Shown here piece after piece: positions 23,046 to 32,439 of a DNA stretch of 64,000 bases (position 1 is the stretch's first letter; the number at the start of each line of letters is the position of its first letter). The DNA is from Corynebacterium tuberculostearicum. GTDB taxonomy: Bacteria; Actinomycetota; Actinomycetes; Mycobacteriales; Mycobacteriaceae. The stretch lies in contig NZ_CP073092.1 of NCBI RefSeq assembly GCF_030506365.1, positions 620,001 to 684,000 of the forward strand, written 5' to 3'. A program made the translations under genes and the position numbers. The notes under the pieces were generated by a model. It made no database searches. It was not told the DNA's origin and worked only from the letters and a program-made list of their open reading frames with translations.

Positions 23046-23525
23046 TTAAGCCTGACCCTGGTTCAAAGCAGCCTGGTCTTCTGCCTCGGACTCATCCTTC
23101 GGCAGCTTTACGTCGTGAACAACTACGTTGACGCGCTCGACGCTCAGGCCGGTCATGCGCTCAACAGCATTCATGATGTTGCGGCGGATGGCCTCGGCAA
23201 GCTCGTGGATAGCCACGCCGTACTCAGCGGTGATGGCAATCTCGATGCGAGCGGTGCCGTCTTCAACCTCAACGTCGACGCCCTGGCGGACGTCCTCAGA
23301 GGCACCGAAGGACTCGCGGATATTGCCGATCATGCGGGCTCCGCCGCCACCCAGGGAATCCACGCCGGAAACCTCGCGGGCAGCAATGCCGGCAATCTTG
23401 GACACTACGACATCATCGATGGTGGTGGTGCCGTACTGGGTCTCCAGGTTGTTATTGACCTCGCGCTCCTCGGAAGCAGGAACCTGGTTGTCGGTGTTTT
23501 GTGCAGGAGTCTTGTTCTCAGACAT
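23046..23525 (-). CDS. Asp23/Gls24 family envelope stress protein
   Basis: This 159-residue protein has the clear Asp23/Gls24 signature. It includes TTIDDVVVSKIAGIAAREVSGV, a GVDVEVEDGTARIEIAITAEYG strand pair, and IHELAEAIRRNIMNAVERMTGL. In Firmicutes such proteins are abundant, membrane-associated and linked to envelope stress. The ATG at 23525 follows GAAAGG; longer frames upstream lack a site. It is the first gene of a cluster of six same-strand genes with overlaps or gaps of at most 5 nt. Confidence 0.88.
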   Translation of the reverse strand: MSENKTPAQNTDNQVPASEEREVNNNLETQYGTTTIDDVVVSKIAGIAAREVSGVDSLGGGGARMIGNIRESFGASEDVRQGVDVEVEDGTARIEIAITAEYGVAIHELAEAIRRNIMNAVERMTGLSVERVNVVVHDVKLPKDESEAEDQAALNQGQA

Positions 23526-23699
23526 GGGCGATTGCGCCTTTCTTCGTAGGGTGATGCATGAACGCGATATTTGGATATCTAGGCAGGACAGATTGTCCGA
23601 GGCCATTGCCTCCGAGCTTAGATACTTCTCAGCCGAGTGTGGGGTGCGAGGCAACAAAATTTTCCAAAACGTGATTTTTGGCACGGTTTAATACGCGGC

Positions 23700-23729
23700 T
23701 TGAAAAACCGCAGCCCAACATGCTTAAAT
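23700..23729 (+). promoter_or_regulatory. candidate promoter of the S10 leader and operon
   Basis: TTGAAA (23700-23705), an 18-nt spacer and TTAAAT (23724-23729) preceded by TGC resemble the tuf promoter. GCGG (23695-23698) and CCGC (23708-23711) again flank the -35. Transcription would begin near 23736, about 510 nt before rpsJ. Confidence 0.5.
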
Positions 23730-23739
23730 ACAAAGGTTG

Positions 23740-24010
23740 CTTTAACAGGGCAGCGAGAACCGAGATTCGGTGATGGCGGCGGACGTCGCCAAGCGTGAGT
23801 CTCGGGGAGACGCTGAGCTGGTAAAGCGAACATGACACCTTCGTTGTCGCCATGGTTCAGGGAAACCTGAAGCATTGACTGGAAGGTCATCCAATCGGGC
23901 TAGGTCCGCGTTAGAGCAGTGACACCCCGAGAAGATGGACCGGAGAAGGGGCATGGCAAATAAACAGCGGCAGTAGACGAATTGGACACTCTCCACGTGT
24001 AATGCGTGAA
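23740..24010 (+). ncRNA. unexplained structured leader or intron-like RNA
   Basis: The gene-free stretch 23526-24244 contains no credible coding frame but many stems. Examples are TTCAGG-GAAA-CCTGAA (about 23861-23876), TGAC...GTCA (about 23877-23890), GGCGGC...GTCGCC (about 23774-23789) and AGCGT...ACGCT (about 23790-23812). The segment GAGCTGGTAAAGCGAAC and the GAAA tetraloop recall domain I of group II introns. No reverse transcriptase and no domain V were found. It could be a long S10 leader, a separate small RNA or an intron fossil. The identification is tentative. Confidence 0.3.
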
Positions 24011-24177
24011 AACCGTCCTCTTCACAATACTTTGACTACGGGTCTTGTACCCCGTCGAGAGCACTGCGTTCTGGCCCTTGCCATGTACCGCAACTCTTGG
24101 TCGTCATGACAGTCAGACCACTGGCGTTGTGTCAGGCCCCAAGCCCGGACAACGTTATAGAGAAATCGAGAAGCAAT

Positions 24178-24226
24178 TTCCCACCGCTTCACGCCCCGGA
24201 AACGCCGGGAATGTGAAAGTGGGGAA
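24178..24226 (+). promoter_or_regulatory. long hairpin before rpsJ
   Basis: Nested arms TTCCCAC/GTGGGGAA, CTTCAC/GTGAAAG and CCCGG/CCGGG form an almost continuous stem of about 49 nt ending 18 nt before the rpsJ start. It is not followed by a T-tract. It is a candidate S10-operon leader structure for feedback control; the ligand is unknown. Confidence 0.5.
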
Positions 24227-24244
24227 GCGAGGAAGAGGATAAGC

Positions 24245-24550
24245 GTGGCGGGACAAAAAATCCGCATTCGGCTGAAGGCCTATGACCACGAGGCTATCGA
24301 CGCTTCTGCAAAGAAGATTGTCGAGACCGTTACCCGTACCGGTGCTCGTGTAGTTGGCCCAGTGCCGCTCCCAACCGAGAAGAACGTATACGCAGTTATT
24401 CGTTCTCCGCACAAGTACAAGGACTCTCGCGAGCACTTCGAGATGCGCACTCACAAGCGCCTGATCGACATTCTCGACCCAACCCCGAAGACCGTTGATG
24501 CTCTTATGCGCATCGATCTTCCGGCAAGCGTCGACGTGAACATCCAGTAA
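24245..24550 (+). CDS. rpsJ: 30S ribosomal protein S10
   Basis: This 101-residue protein begins [22 protein letters not shown] and contains [29 protein letters not shown] in family-typical form. S10 sits in the 30S head and, as NusE, joins antitermination complexes. The GTG start at 24245 follows AGGAAGAGG. It is the first gene of the S10 operon. Confidence 0.99.
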   Translation: MAGQKIRIRLKAYDHEAIDASAKKIVETVTRTGARVVGPVPLPTEKNVYAVIRSPHKYKDSREHFEMRTHKRLIDILDPTPKTVDALMRIDLPASVDVNIQ

Positions 24551-24573
24551 GCGACTTTGGTGGAGAACAAATA

Positions 24574-25230
24574 ATGAGTGAAAACGAGATCAAGGGCATT
24601 CTGGGCAAGAAGCTCGGCATGACCCAGGTCTTCGACGAGGACAACCGCGTTGTGCCGGTTACCGTCGTCGAGGCAGGGCCATGCGTTGTCACCCAGATTC
24701 GCACCCCCGAAACCGATGGCTACAGCGCCATCCAGATCGCCTTTGGCGAAATCGACCCACGCAAGGCAAACAAGCCGGTTGGTGGACACTTCAAGAAGGC
24801 TGGCGTAACCCCGCGCCGTCACGTTGCGGAAATCCGCATGGACGACACCTCTGCATACGAGGTCGGCCAAGAGGTCAAGGTTGACATCTTCGAGGGCACC
24901 ACCTTCGTTGACGTCACCGGCAAGACCAAGGGCCACGGCTACGCCGGCGCCATGAAGCGCCACGGCTTCGCAGGCCAGGGCGCAGCTCACGGTAACCAGG
25001 CCGCTCACCGCCGCGTTGGCGGCATCGGCGGCGCTGCTACCCCGGGCCGCGTCTTCAAGGGCAAGCGCATGGCTGGCCGTATGGGCCACGACCGCGTGAC
25101 CACCCAGAACCTGAAGATTCAGAAAATCGATGCCGAGTCCAACCTGCTGCTCATCAAGGGTGCTATCCCTGGTGCGCGCGGCGGCCTCGTCACCGTTAAG
25201 ACCGCAGTGAAGGGCGGTGCACACGCATGA
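24574..25230 (+). CDS. rplC: 50S ribosomal protein L3
   Basis: This 218-residue protein has [13 protein letters not shown] at the N terminus and the long central loop [20 protein letters not shown] that reaches the peptidyl transferase centre. L3 starts 50S assembly. It is 23 nt after rpsJ, and its stop overlaps the rplD start by 4 nt. Confidence 0.99.
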   Translation: MSENEIKGILGKKLGMTQVFDEDNRVVPVTVVEAGPCVVTQIRTPETDGYSAIQIAFGEIDPRKANKPVGGHFKKAGVTPRRHVAEIRMDDTSAYEVGQEVKVDIFEGTTFVDVTGKTKGHGYAGAMKRHGFAGQGAAHGNQAAHRRVGGIGGAATPGRVFKGKRMAGRMGHDRVTTQNLKIQKIDAESNLLLIKGAIPGARGGLVTVKTAVKGGAHA

Positions 25231-25880
25231 GCAACCTCAAGCTAGACGTCCACACTTCCGAGGGTAAGACCAACGGCTCTGTAGACCTGCCAGCTGAAAT
25301 CTTTGACACCGAGGCATCCATTGCTTTGATGCACCAGGTTGTTAACGCTCAGCTTGCTGCTGCACGCCAGGGCACCCACGCAACCAAGACCCGCGGCGAC
25401 GTCCGCGGTGGTGGTCGCAAGCCTTTCCGTCAGAAGGGCACCGGCCGTGCACGCCAGGGCTCCATCCGCGCACCGCACTACACCGGTGGTGGCACCGTCC
25501 ATGGCCCACAGCCACGCGACTACGCACAGCGCACCCCTAAGAAGATGATCAAGGCTGCTCTCTTCGGTGCACTGTCCGACCGTGCTCGCAACGAGCGCAT
25601 CCACGTCATCGAAGAGCTCGTACCGGGCCAGAAGCCGTCCACTAAGTCGGCCAAGGCCTTCCTCGAGTCCCTGACCGAGCGCAAGAACGTGCTGCTGGTC
25701 ATCGGCCGCGAGGACATCAATGCTCGTCGTAGCGCTAATAACCTGCCTAACGTCCAGATCCTGGACGCTGGCCAGCTCAACACCTACGACGTTCTCTACT
25801 CCGATGACGTTGTGTTCTCCGTTGAGGCGCTACACACCTTCATCAACCGCGCAACCGGCGCGGATAAGGAGGAGAACTAA
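25227..25880 (+). CDS. rplD: 50S ribosomal protein L4
   Basis: This 217-residue protein has the conserved exit-tunnel loop [20 protein letters not shown], the region where macrolide-resistance mutations arise; it looks wild type. It overlaps rplC by 4 nt and shares one base with rplW. In E. coli L4 represses the S10 operon; whether it does so here is unknown. Confidence 0.99.
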   Translation: MSNLKLDVHTSEGKTNGSVDLPAEIFDTEASIALMHQVVNAQLAAARQGTHATKTRGDVRGGGRKPFRQKGTGRARQGSIRAPHYTGGGTVHGPQPRDYAQRTPKKMIKAALFGALSDRARNERIHVIEELVPGQKPSTKSAKAFLESLTERKNVLLVIGREDINARRSANNLPNVQILDAGQLNTYDVLYSDDVVFSVEALHTFINRATGADKEEN

Positions 25881-26182
25881 TGGCTAAGATTTCTAACCCA
25901 CGCGATATCATCATCGCCCCGGTTGTATCCGAGAAGTCCTACGGTCTGATGGAGCAGAACGTATACACGTTCTACGTCTCCACGGACTCCAACAAGTCCC
26001 AGATTAAAGATGCCGTAGAGCAGATCTTTGACGTAAAGGTCGACTCCGTGAACACCGTGAACCGTGCAGGTAAGCGTAAGCGCACCCGCACCGGTTACGG
26101 CCAGCGTAAGTCCACCAAGCGTGCATACGTGACGCTCCGTGAAGGCAGCGACTCCATCGACGTCTTTGGCGCACAGGCCTAA
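25880..26182 (+). CDS. rplW: 50S ribosomal protein L23
   Basis: This 100-residue protein contains the family segments [19 protein letters not shown] and [20 protein letters not shown]23 lies at the exit of the peptide tunnel and docks trigger factor and the signal recognition particle. It overlaps rplD by one base and is followed by rplB after 25 nt. Confidence 0.99.
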   Translation: MAKISNPRDIIIAPVVSEKSYGLMEQNVYTFYVSTDSNKSQIKDAVEQIFDVKVDSVNTVNRAGKRKRTRTGYGQRKSTKRAYVTLREGSDSIDVFGAQA

Positions 26183-26207
26183 GACGGAGACGAAGTAAGG
26201 AAGAATT

Positions 26208-27044
26208 ATGGCTATTCGTAAGTACAAGCCGACAACTCCGGGTCGCCGCGCATCCTCCGTTTCTGAGTTTGACGAGATCACTCGTTCTACTCCGGAGAAG
26301 TCCCTGCTGCGCCCGCTGAGCAAGACTGGTGGCCGTAACAACTACGGCCGCATCACCACTCGCCACATCGGCGGTGGCCACAAGCGCCGTTACCGTCTGA
26401 TCGACTTCCGTCGTAACGACAAGGACGGCATTCCGGCAAAGGTCGCTCACATCGAGTACGACCCGAACCGCACCGCAAACATCGCACTGCTGCACTACGT
26501 TGATGGCGAGAAGCGCTACATCATCGCCCCTAAGGGCCTGAAGCAGGGCACCATCGTAGAGTCCGGCGCGAACGCAGATATCAAGGTTGGCAACAACCTG
26601 CCGCTGCGCAACATCCCGACCGGTTCCACCATCCACGCTGTTGAGCTCAAGCCGGGCGCTGGCGCTAAGCTGGCCCGCTCCGCTGGTGCTTCCATCCAGC
26701 TGCTGGGTAAGGAAGGCAAGTACGCAGTTCTGCGTATGCCGTCTTCCGAAATCCGCCGTGTGGACATCCGTTGCCGCGCCACCGTTGGTGAGGTTGGCAA
26801 CGCCGAGCAGATGAACATCCGCTGGGGCAAGGCCGGCCGTATGCGCTGGAAGGGCGTACGCCCGACCGTCCGCGGTGTCGTTATGAACCCGGTTGACCAC
26901 CCACACGGTGGTGGTGAGGGTAAGACCTCGGGTGGTCGTCACCCTGTGTCCCCATGGGGCCACAAGGAGGGTCGCACCCGCAACCCGAACCGTTACTCCA
27001 ACAACATGATCGTGCGCCGTCGTCGCCCGAACAAGAAGCGCTAA
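26208..27044 (+). CDS. rplB: 50S ribosomal protein L2
   Basis: This 278-residue protein includes [15 protein letters not shown] and the peptidyl transferase-associated motif [13 protein letters not shown], with the conserved histidine at its tip. L2 joins the subunits and supports the catalytic centre. The length is normal. It has the ribosome site AAGGAAG and is followed by rpsS after 13 nt. Confidence 0.99.
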   Translation: MAIRKYKPTTPGRRASSVSEFDEITRSTPEKSLLRPLSKTGGRNNYGRITTRHIGGGHKRRYRLIDFRRNDKDGIPAKVAHIEYDPNRTANIALLHYVDGEKRYIIAPKGLKQGTIVESGANADIKVGNNLPLRNIPTGSTIHAVELKPGAGAKLARSAGASIQLLGKEGKYAVLRMPSSEIRRVDIRCRATVGEVGNAEQMNIRWGKAGRMRWKGVRPTVRGVVMNPVDHPHGGGEGKTSGGRHPVSPWGHKEGRTRNPNRYSNNMIVRRRRPNKKR

Positions 27045-27057
27045 GAGGAGGTAAACA

Positions 27058-27336
27058 ATGCCACGCAGCCTTAAGAAGGGCCCGTTCGTCGATGAGCACC
27101 TCCTCAACAAGGTGGATGCTCAGAACGATGCAGGCACCAAGCAGGTCATCAAGACCTGGTCTCGCCGCTCGACCATTCTCCCCGATTTCATCGGTCACAC
27201 CTTCGCCGTCCATGACGGCCGCAAGCACGTGCCGGTTTTCATCGAGGATTCCATGGTCGGCCACAAGCTGGGCGAGTTTGCACCAACCAAGACCTTTAAG
27301 GGTCACGTCAAGGATGACAAGAAGGGACGTCGATAA
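27058..27336 (+). CDS. rpsS: 30S ribosomal protein S19
   Basis: This 92-residue protein begins [15 protein letters not shown] and has the RNA-binding core [16 protein letters not shown]. It sits in the 30S head and contacts the A-site tRNA. The ribosome site GAGGAG precedes the ATG; rplV follows after 3 nt. Confidence 0.99.
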   Translation: MPRSLKKGPFVDEHLLNKVDAQNDAGTKQVIKTWSRRSTILPDFIGHTFAVHDGRKHVPVFIEDSMVGHKLGEFAPTKTFKGHVKDDKKGRR

Positions 27337-27339
27337 GCG

Positions 27340-27702
27340 ATGAGTGAGACCATCACCTCCGCATCCGCCACGGCCCGCTACGTCCGCGTCACCCCGATGA
27401 AGGCACGTCGCGTGCTCGATCTGGTCCGCGGCAAGTCCGTAAGCGAAGCCCTGGCTATCCTGAAGTACGCACCGCAGGGTGCTTCCAAGCCAGTTGCAAA
27501 GGTCGTTGCTTCTGCAGCCGCTAACGCTGAGAACAACTTCGGCCTCGACCCACGCACCCTGGTCATCTCCGAGGCATATGCCAACGAGGGTCCGACCATG
27601 CGTCGTTTCCAGCCGCGTGCACAGGGTCGTGCATTCATGATTCGTAAGCGCACCAGCCACATCACCGTGGTTGTCGAAAGCCAGCAGGAAGGGGCCAAGT
27701 AA
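27340..27702 (+). CDS. rplV: 50S ribosomal protein L22
   Basis: This 120-residue protein has [19 protein letters not shown] and the beta-hairpin ending [20 protein letters not shown], which lines the peptide exit tunnel. No insertion or deletion is seen in the macrolide-related hairpin. Its stop overlaps the rpsC start by one base. Confidence 0.99.
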   Translation: MSETITSASATARYVRVTPMKARRVLDLVRGKSVSEALAILKYAPQGASKPVAKVVASAAANAENNFGLDPRTLVISEAYANEGPTMRRFQPRAQGRAFMIRKRTSHITVVVESQQEGAK

Positions 27703-28445
27703 TGGGCCAGAAGATCCATCCTCACGGCCTACGTTTGGGCATCACTTCCGACTGGAAGACCCACTGGTTCGCCGATAAGGACTACGCGAACTACGTAGCC
27801 GAAGACATCAAGATTCGTAACTACCTCAACAAGGGCCTCGACCGCGCCGGCATTGCCGACGTCGTCATCGAGCGCACCCGTGACCGCGTCCGCGTCGACA
27901 TTCACACCGCCCGCCCGGGCATCGTGATTGGCCGCCGCGGTGCTGAGGCTGACCGCATCCGCCGTGAGCTGGAAAAGCTCACCGGCAAGATGGTTGCCCT
28001 CAACATCCTCGAGGTCAAGCAGGTAGACGCAAACGCAACCCTGGTTGCTCACTCCATCGCGGAGCAGCTGGTTAACCGTGTCGCATTCCGTCGTGCAATG
28101 CGCAAGGCTATCCAGTCCGCTATGCGCCAGCCACAGGTTAAGGGCATCAAGATCCTGCTGTCCGGCCGCCTGGGCGGTGCAGAAATGTCCCGCGTTGAGC
28201 GCTACCACGAGGGTCGCGTTCCGCTGCACACTCTTCGCGCCGAAATCGACTACGGCACCGCAGAGGCCCACACCACCTTCGGCCGCATCGGCATCAAGGT
28301 GTGGATCTACAAGGGTGACGTCGTCGGTGGCGTACGCGAGTCCGAACTGAACGCTCCGGCACAGGGCCGTGGCCGTGACCGCAATGGTCGCTCCCGCCGC
28401 GGTGGCCAGCGCCGCCAGCGTGCACAGCAGAAGCAGGAGGGCTAA
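27702..28445 (+). CDS. rpsC: 30S ribosomal protein S3
   Basis: This 247-residue protein has the KH domain with [19 protein letters not shown] and a C-terminal domain ending in a basic, arginine- and glutamine-rich tail ([20 protein letters not shown]). The tail is of the extended actinobacterial kind. S3 forms part of the mRNA entry site and helicase. It overlaps rplV by one base. Confidence 0.99.
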   Translation: MGQKIHPHGLRLGITSDWKTHWFADKDYANYVAEDIKIRNYLNKGLDRAGIADVVIERTRDRVRVDIHTARPGIVIGRRGAEADRIRRELEKLTGKMVALNILEVKQVDANATLVAHSIAEQLVNRVAFRRAMRKAIQSAMRQPQVKGIKILLSGRLGGAEMSRVERYHEGRVPLHTLRAEIDYGTAEAHTTFGRIGIKVWIYKGDVVGGVRESELNAPAQGRGRDRNGRSRRGGQRRQRAQQKQEG

Positions 28446-28448
28446 TCC

Positions 28449-28865
28449 ATGCTGATTCCTAAGCGTGTTAAGTACCGCCGTCAGCACCGCCCGAACCGTC
28501 GCGGCGTGTCCAAGGGCGGTAACCGCATCAACTTCGGCGATTACGCTATCCAGGCTCTCGAGCCGGCGTACATCACCAACCGTCAGATTGAGGCCGCACG
28601 TATTGCCATCAACCGCCACGTCAAGCGTGGTGGCAAGGTGTGGATCAACATCTTCCCGGACCGTCCGTTGACCCAGAAGCCGCTCGGCGTTCGTATGGGT
28701 TCCGGTAAGGGCCCGGTCGAGAAGTGGGTGGCTAACGTTAAGCCAGGCCGCGTACTTTTCGAGATGAGCTACCCAACCGAGGCCGTTGCTATTGAGGCTC
28801 TGCGCCGCGCAGGCCAGAAGCTTCCTTGCAAGGTCCGCATCATCAAGAAGGAGGACCAGTTCTAA
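28449..28865 (+). CDS. rplP: 50S ribosomal protein L16
   Basis: This 138-residue protein begins [15 protein letters not shown] and has the central [19 protein letters not shown] segment that contacts A-site tRNA. The length is normal. It is 3 nt after rpsC, and its stop codon overlaps the rpmC start (TAATG). Confidence 0.99.
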   Translation: MLIPKRVKYRRQHRPNRRGVSKGGNRINFGDYAIQALEPAYITNRQIEAARIAINRHVKRGGKVWINIFPDRPLTQKPLGVRMGSGKGPVEKWVANVKPGRVLFEMSYPTEAVAIEALRRAGQKLPCKVRIIKKEDQF

Positions 28866-29095
28866 TGGCAACCGGTACCCCCGCCCACGAGTTCCGTGAG
28901 CTCGACAACGCTGAGCTGCAGTCCCGCCTGAAGGATGCGAAGGAAGAGCTGTTCAACCTCCGCTTCCAGAAGGCCACCGGCCAGCTGACCAACAACCGCC
29001 GCATCGGCACGGTTAAGCGCGACATTGCCCGCATCTACACCGTTCTGCGCGAGCGCGAGCTGGGCCTGTCCGTTGCTCCGGGAGCTGAGGCTTAA
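28865..29095 (+). CDS. rpmC: 50S ribosomal protein L29
   Basis: This 76-residue helical protein has [21 protein letters not shown] and [21 protein letters not shown]. The ATG at 28865 overlaps the rplP stop, which fixes the start; a longer in-frame reading would run into rplP. L29 lies at the tunnel exit next to L23. Confidence 0.98.
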   Translation: MATGTPAHEFRELDNAELQSRLKDAKEELFNLRFQKATGQLTNNRRIGTVKRDIARIYTVLRERELGLSVAPGAEA

Positions 29096-29097
29096 TC

Positions 29098-29406
29098 ATG
29101 AGTGAGGCTAACGTGACTGATTCCAAGAAGGCACCTACTCCGAAGAAGGAGAAGGTCAAGGGCGCTCCTAAGGTTCGCACCGGCTATGTAGTATCCGACA
29201 AGATGAACAAGACCATCGTTGTCGAGCTGGAAGACCGCAAGCAGCACGCCCTGTACGGCAAGATCATGCGCTCTAACAAGAAGGTTAAGGCGCACGACGA
29301 GGAAGAAACCGCAGGCATCGGCGATCTCGTACGCATCGCTGAAACCCGCCCGCTGTCCAAGGACAAGCACTTCCGTCTCGTTGAGATCATCGAGAAGGCT
29401 AAGTAA
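29098..29406 (+). CDS. rpsQ: 30S ribosomal protein S17
   Basis: This 102-residue protein has the S17 core [20 protein letters not shown] and [21 protein letters not shown] segments, after a lysine-rich N-terminal extension of about 25 residues. It is the last gene of the S10 operon here: a terminator follows, and rplN lies 8 kb further on. Confidence 0.98.
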   Translation: MSEANVTDSKKAPTPKKEKVKGAPKVRTGYVVSDKMNKTIVVELEDRKQHALYGKIMRSNKKVKAHDEEETAGIGDLVRIAETRPLSKDKHFRLVEIIEKAK

Positions 29407-29421
29407 AACCTAGCCAGCGCA

Positions 29422-29470
29422 GCCCCTGCTCCGAATCTTAGGGTTCGGGGTGGGGGCCTTCGCCGTTTTA
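29422..29470 (+). terminator. terminator after the S10 operon
   Basis: GCCCCTGCTCCGAA (29422-29435) pairs, with a few G-T wobbles, with TTCGGGGTGGGGGC (29444-29457), and CGCCGTTTTA follows. It lies between the convergent ends of rpsQ and the siderophore-interacting protein gene. Confidence 0.7.
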
Positions 29471-29478
29471 GGACTTCT

Positions 29479-30300
29479 TTACGGCCGGGCCCTGCCATAA
29501 AACCAGTAGGGTACCCACGTGACGTCGGTGGTATCTAGGCCCCATTCATTCACCGCGAGGCCTCGCACGCTTTTTGCTAGCCTCCCCTCGCCGGAAGCCC
29601 ATACGTACCCTGGCCCCGGCGCACCGGCATAGTCCGCTCTCAGGGCGGCAACGACAGCCTCCGCCTCCTCGTGCGGTTGGGTATGAATAATCCGCAGGCT
29701 GCGTACGCTCGCCTCCCATCTAGCTGCGAGGCCTGGTTCTACCTCGTCGTTGCTGGTAACCACGGCCATAACGTCGGTGGCCCGAAGCATTTCTGGGTTA
29801 TGGTCTTCTTGGTAGGCCAAAATGTGCCGCAGCGCGGGCAGGGCGGATGCGTCGGCGACTAGAAGCTGTGGCTTCTCGGTTGGCCGCCACAGGTCGTTGC
29901 AGGTGAAGAATCCTGCCGTATCCCCGGCTTGTGCGCGGCGAATCCACCGCGAGCCAGGTCCTGAATCACCGTGTGTCACCACGTCGACATCGACTGTGGC
30001 CTCCTCCGAGTGGAGCGCGCGGATGGTGTACCAGCGCAGGTCCGGCCGCCTCTCCTCGTCGATCGCGCTCACAGCTGAGCGGAGGTTTATGCCGTCGACG
30101 GGGAAGGGTGTAAATTCCTGTTCAGCTCGGGGCATGACGAGTCCAAAGAATTCATCGGGGCCGCAGAGGGTGTATGTCCGGAACGCCTCGGCGTAGAACG
30201 TGAGCCGGTGCAAGCGCGGACGGATCCGTTTATTGGCGGTCAAAGTAACGGGGATGAGTTGGTGCTCAGACATTGGGGCCGATTGTAGAGAAGGGTTCAT
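29479..30300 (-). CDS. siderophore-interacting FAD-binding protein
   Basis: This protein of 273 residues belongs to the SIP/ViuB family of ferric-siderophore reductases, which release iron in the cytoplasm. Visible features are the FAD-binding PxxxPFPVDGINLRSA region with RWYTIRALH, the HGDSGPGSRWIRRAQAGD motif, and a NAD(P)H-binding half with LLVADASALPALRHI and a C-terminal WVPYWFYGRAR. ATG at 30273 (MSEHQL) is an alternative start; neither start has a ribosome site. It diverges from the siderophore transporter operon across a DtxR-type box. Confidence 0.85.
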   Translation of the reverse strand: MNPSLQSAPMSEHQLIPVTLTANKRIRPRLHRLTFYAEAFRTYTLCGPDEFFGLVMPRAEQEFTPFPVDGINLRSAVSAIDEERRPDLRWYTIRALHSEEATVDVDVVTHGDSGPGSRWIRRAQAGDTAGFFTCNDLWRPTEKPQLLVADASALPALRHILAYQEDHNPEMLRATDVMAVVTSNDEVEPGLAARWEASVRSLRIIHTQPHEEAEAVVAALRADYAGAPGPGYVWASGEGRLAKSVRGLAVNEWGLDTTDVTWVPYWFYGRARP

Positions 30301-30320
30301 GTGTCTAATAAATTACTATT

Positions 30321-30339
30321 TTAGTTTAGCCTTGCCTAA
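30321..30339. promoter_or_regulatory. DtxR-type iron box
   Basis: TTAGTTTAGCCTTGCCTAA matches 16 of 19 positions of the DtxR consensus TTAGGTTAGCCTAACCTAA. It lies between two divergent iron-uptake units, placed to repress both when iron is plentiful. Control by DtxR is inferred from the match and the gene functions. Confidence 0.75.
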
Positions 30340-30402
30340 TTGACCCTATGCGTTATAGGGTAAGCAAGGTTATTTTCCTCCTTTATTGAAAGGCTTAACC
30401 TC

Positions 30403-31350
30403 ATGAAGATTTTCGGCCGTCGCACTATGGGTGCAGTAGCAATGCTTTCCGCCGGAGCCGTAGCTTTAGGCGCTTGCTCGCGTGGTGAAGGCGATGAAAC
30501 AGCTCAGGTGACCGACGCTGCCAGCGAGCAGCGCGTGGCTAGCCTGGGTCTAGGTGATGCCGACACGCTGCTTGCCCTGGGGATCACTCCCGTAACGGTG
30601 GCGCCGTGGGGTGCTGAGGGCGATGGTGACCCTTCTGGCGTCGGTCCCTGGGCAGAGGAACTTTTGGGTGAGGCAAAGCCTGAGGTGATTTATAATACCG
30701 CAACCGGATTTACCGCGGATACCTTTGAGCAGGTCACCGCGGCTGACCCCACCCAGATCATTGCGGTGAACCAGGCGGTGGATGCACGCACGAAGGGATC
30801 CCTGGAAGAAATCGCGCCTACCACCGTCAAGCCGAACGGCTATGAAGACTGGCAGGTACCCTGGGAAAAGCAGGTAGAGACCATCGCGGATGCGGTGGGC
30901 AAAGAAGACGAAGGCGATAAGCTTATCGATGACACCGAAAAGGCCTTCGAGGAATTTCGCCACGAGCACGCGGAATTGCAGGATAAGTCTGCGGCCATCG
31001 TCATGCCTTATGACGGCAAAATTGGCCTATACACCGAGGAGGATGGACGTGGACAATTTATCGAGGACCTTGGCATGGAGATCCCCGATGCATTGCAGGG
31101 CGATGGCGGCAGCTTCTTCGTCGACATTGCCCCAGAAAACTACGCGAAGCTTAACCAGGTTGATTACCTCTTTGTCCTGGACTACAACGGCTCCTCCGAT
31201 GTCTTGAAGAAGGATAAGACTTTCCAAGGCCTCGACATTGTCAAGGATGGTCGCGTGCGCTACTTGGATACCGATACCGGCAATGCCATGAGTATGCCCA
31301 ACCCGGTGACCATCCCCTGGGCCGTAGATAAATTTGAAGAGAAACTGTAA
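30403..31350 (+). CDS. siderophore ABC transporter binding lipoprotein
   Basis: This 315-residue protein has a signal peptide with lipobox AVALGAC (Cys about residue 26) and the FepB/FhuD-type periplasmic-binding fold (VASLGLGDADTLLALGITPV and ADPTQIIAVNQAV). It captures an iron siderophore outside the membrane. The strong ribosome site and a downstream permease starting at the next base place it first in a four-gene uptake operon. The siderophore is not identifiable from sequence. Confidence 0.9.
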   Translation: MKIFGRRTMGAVAMLSAGAVALGACSRGEGDETAQVTDAASEQRVASLGLGDADTLLALGITPVTVAPWGAEGDGDPSGVGPWAEELLGEAKPEVIYNTATGFTADTFEQVTAADPTQIIAVNQAVDARTKGSLEEIAPTTVKPNGYEDWQVPWEKQVETIADAVGKEDEGDKLIDDTEKAFEEFRHEHAELQDKSAAIVMPYDGKIGLYTEEDGRGQFIEDLGMEIPDALQGDGGSFFVDIAPENYAKLNQVDYLFVLDYNGSSDVLKKDKTFQGLDIVKDGRVRYLDTDTGNAMSMPNPVTIPWAVDKFEEKL

Positions 31351-32436
31351 TTGTCAGCAACCACGATGGACGGCCAACAAATCCAGTCGGATTCCGCAGC
31401 AGATAGTCCTACGACCACCGGCACCCCCGCAACGGTAGTGGCGCGGGCACAGAGTCATAAGATGCTCCTTGTCGCCATCATCCTCGCCAGCCTGGTGTTG
31501 GCGGTGGTGTCTTTGGCGGTGGGCTCCCGCTCGATTCCGCCCGAGGAGGTTATCGCTGCCCTGCACGGGGCAGGGGAGCAGGATATCCGCGATATCGTGT
31601 GGAACCTGCGAATGCCGCGCACCTTCTTGGCTTATTTCGCCGGCGCGGCCCTTGCTGTGGCAGGTGTGCTGGCGCAATCGTGGACCAGAAACCCGCTAGC
31701 GGATCCAGGATTTATTGGTGTTACCGCGGGCGCGTCCTTCTTCGTTGCCTTAGGCACGGCCATTGGCATTGCTACCTCCACCAGTATGCGGACCGCCCTC
31801 GCGCTCGTTGGCGCGGGTATTACTACGCTGCTGGTCTTAGCCGTATCGCGGCGGTTTGAGGATCCCCTGACGCTCATTCTGGTGGGCGCCGGCGTCTCCG
31901 CAGCTTTGGGATCGGGCGCGACGATCATCGGTCTATATTCCACGGACGTCCTCGATAGCATGCGGCGGTGGACCATCGGCTCGACCTTTGGCCGCGGCCC
32001 AGAAGATGTTGCGATCGCGGGCATAGGGCTAGTTATTGGCGTAGCGTGTGCGGCGATGGTGGCTAGACCCCTCGACCTTCTGGCAATGGGGGAGGAGTCC
32101 TCCCTCGCCTTGGGTGGGTCCCCCACTACCGCGCGGGCGGGCGCGGCGCTCAGTGTCGTGGTGTTGGCTGGCAGCGCAACGGCAGCAACGGGTCCCATTG
32201 CCTTCGTCGGTTTTGCCATTCCCCACATCGTGCGGCGGGTGGTGGGCCCTAGCGTTGCCACCTTGCTTTTGCCCTCTGCGCTCTTGGGCGGTTGTGCCGT
32301 GCTTGTCGCTGATATCACCGGCCGCCTCATTGCGGGGAACTCGGAGCTGGAGATGTCGATCGTCCTCGCGATAGTGGGCGCACCTTTCCTCATTTGGGGT
32401 GCTCACCGCGGCGTGGGCAGAGCATGGGGGCAATAA
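31351..32436 (+). CDS. siderophore ABC transporter permease (FecCD)
   Basis: This 361-residue membrane protein of the FecCD family has about nine to ten helices. Visible motifs include RNPLADPGFIGVTAGA and the ATPase-contact region with the later GPIAFVGFAIPHIVRR. The start is TTG at 31351 directly after the binding protein stop; an ATG five codons in is possible. It pairs with the next gene to form the membrane channel. Confidence 0.9.
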   Translation: MSATTMDGQQIQSDSAADSPTTTGTPATVVARAQSHKMLLVAIILASLVLAVVSLAVGSRSIPPEEVIAALHGAGEQDIRDIVWNLRMPRTFLAYFAGAALAVAGVLAQSWTRNPLADPGFIGVTAGASFFVALGTAIGIATSTSMRTALALVGAGITTLLVLAVSRRFEDPLTLILVGAGVSAALGSGATIIGLYSTDVLDSMRRWTIGSTFGRGPEDVAIAGIGLVIGVACAAMVARPLDLLAMGEESSLALGGSPTTARAGAALSVVVLAGSATAATGPIAFVGFAIPHIVRRVVGPSVATLLLPSALLGGCAVLVADITGRLIAGNSELEMSIVLAIVGAPFLIWGAHRGVGRAWGQ

Positions 32437-32439
32437 AGC

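Noticed and set aside
23742-23996. Short minus-strand frames of 84 to 90 codons upstream of rpsJ, and a 65-codon plus-strand frame at 24045-24242
   Set aside because: No ribosome sites or recognisable domains, and composition is explained by the structured RNA region.
30349-30375. A second iron box before the siderophore lipoprotein gene
   Set aside because: AGGGTAAGCAAGGTTA matches only half of the DtxR consensus.
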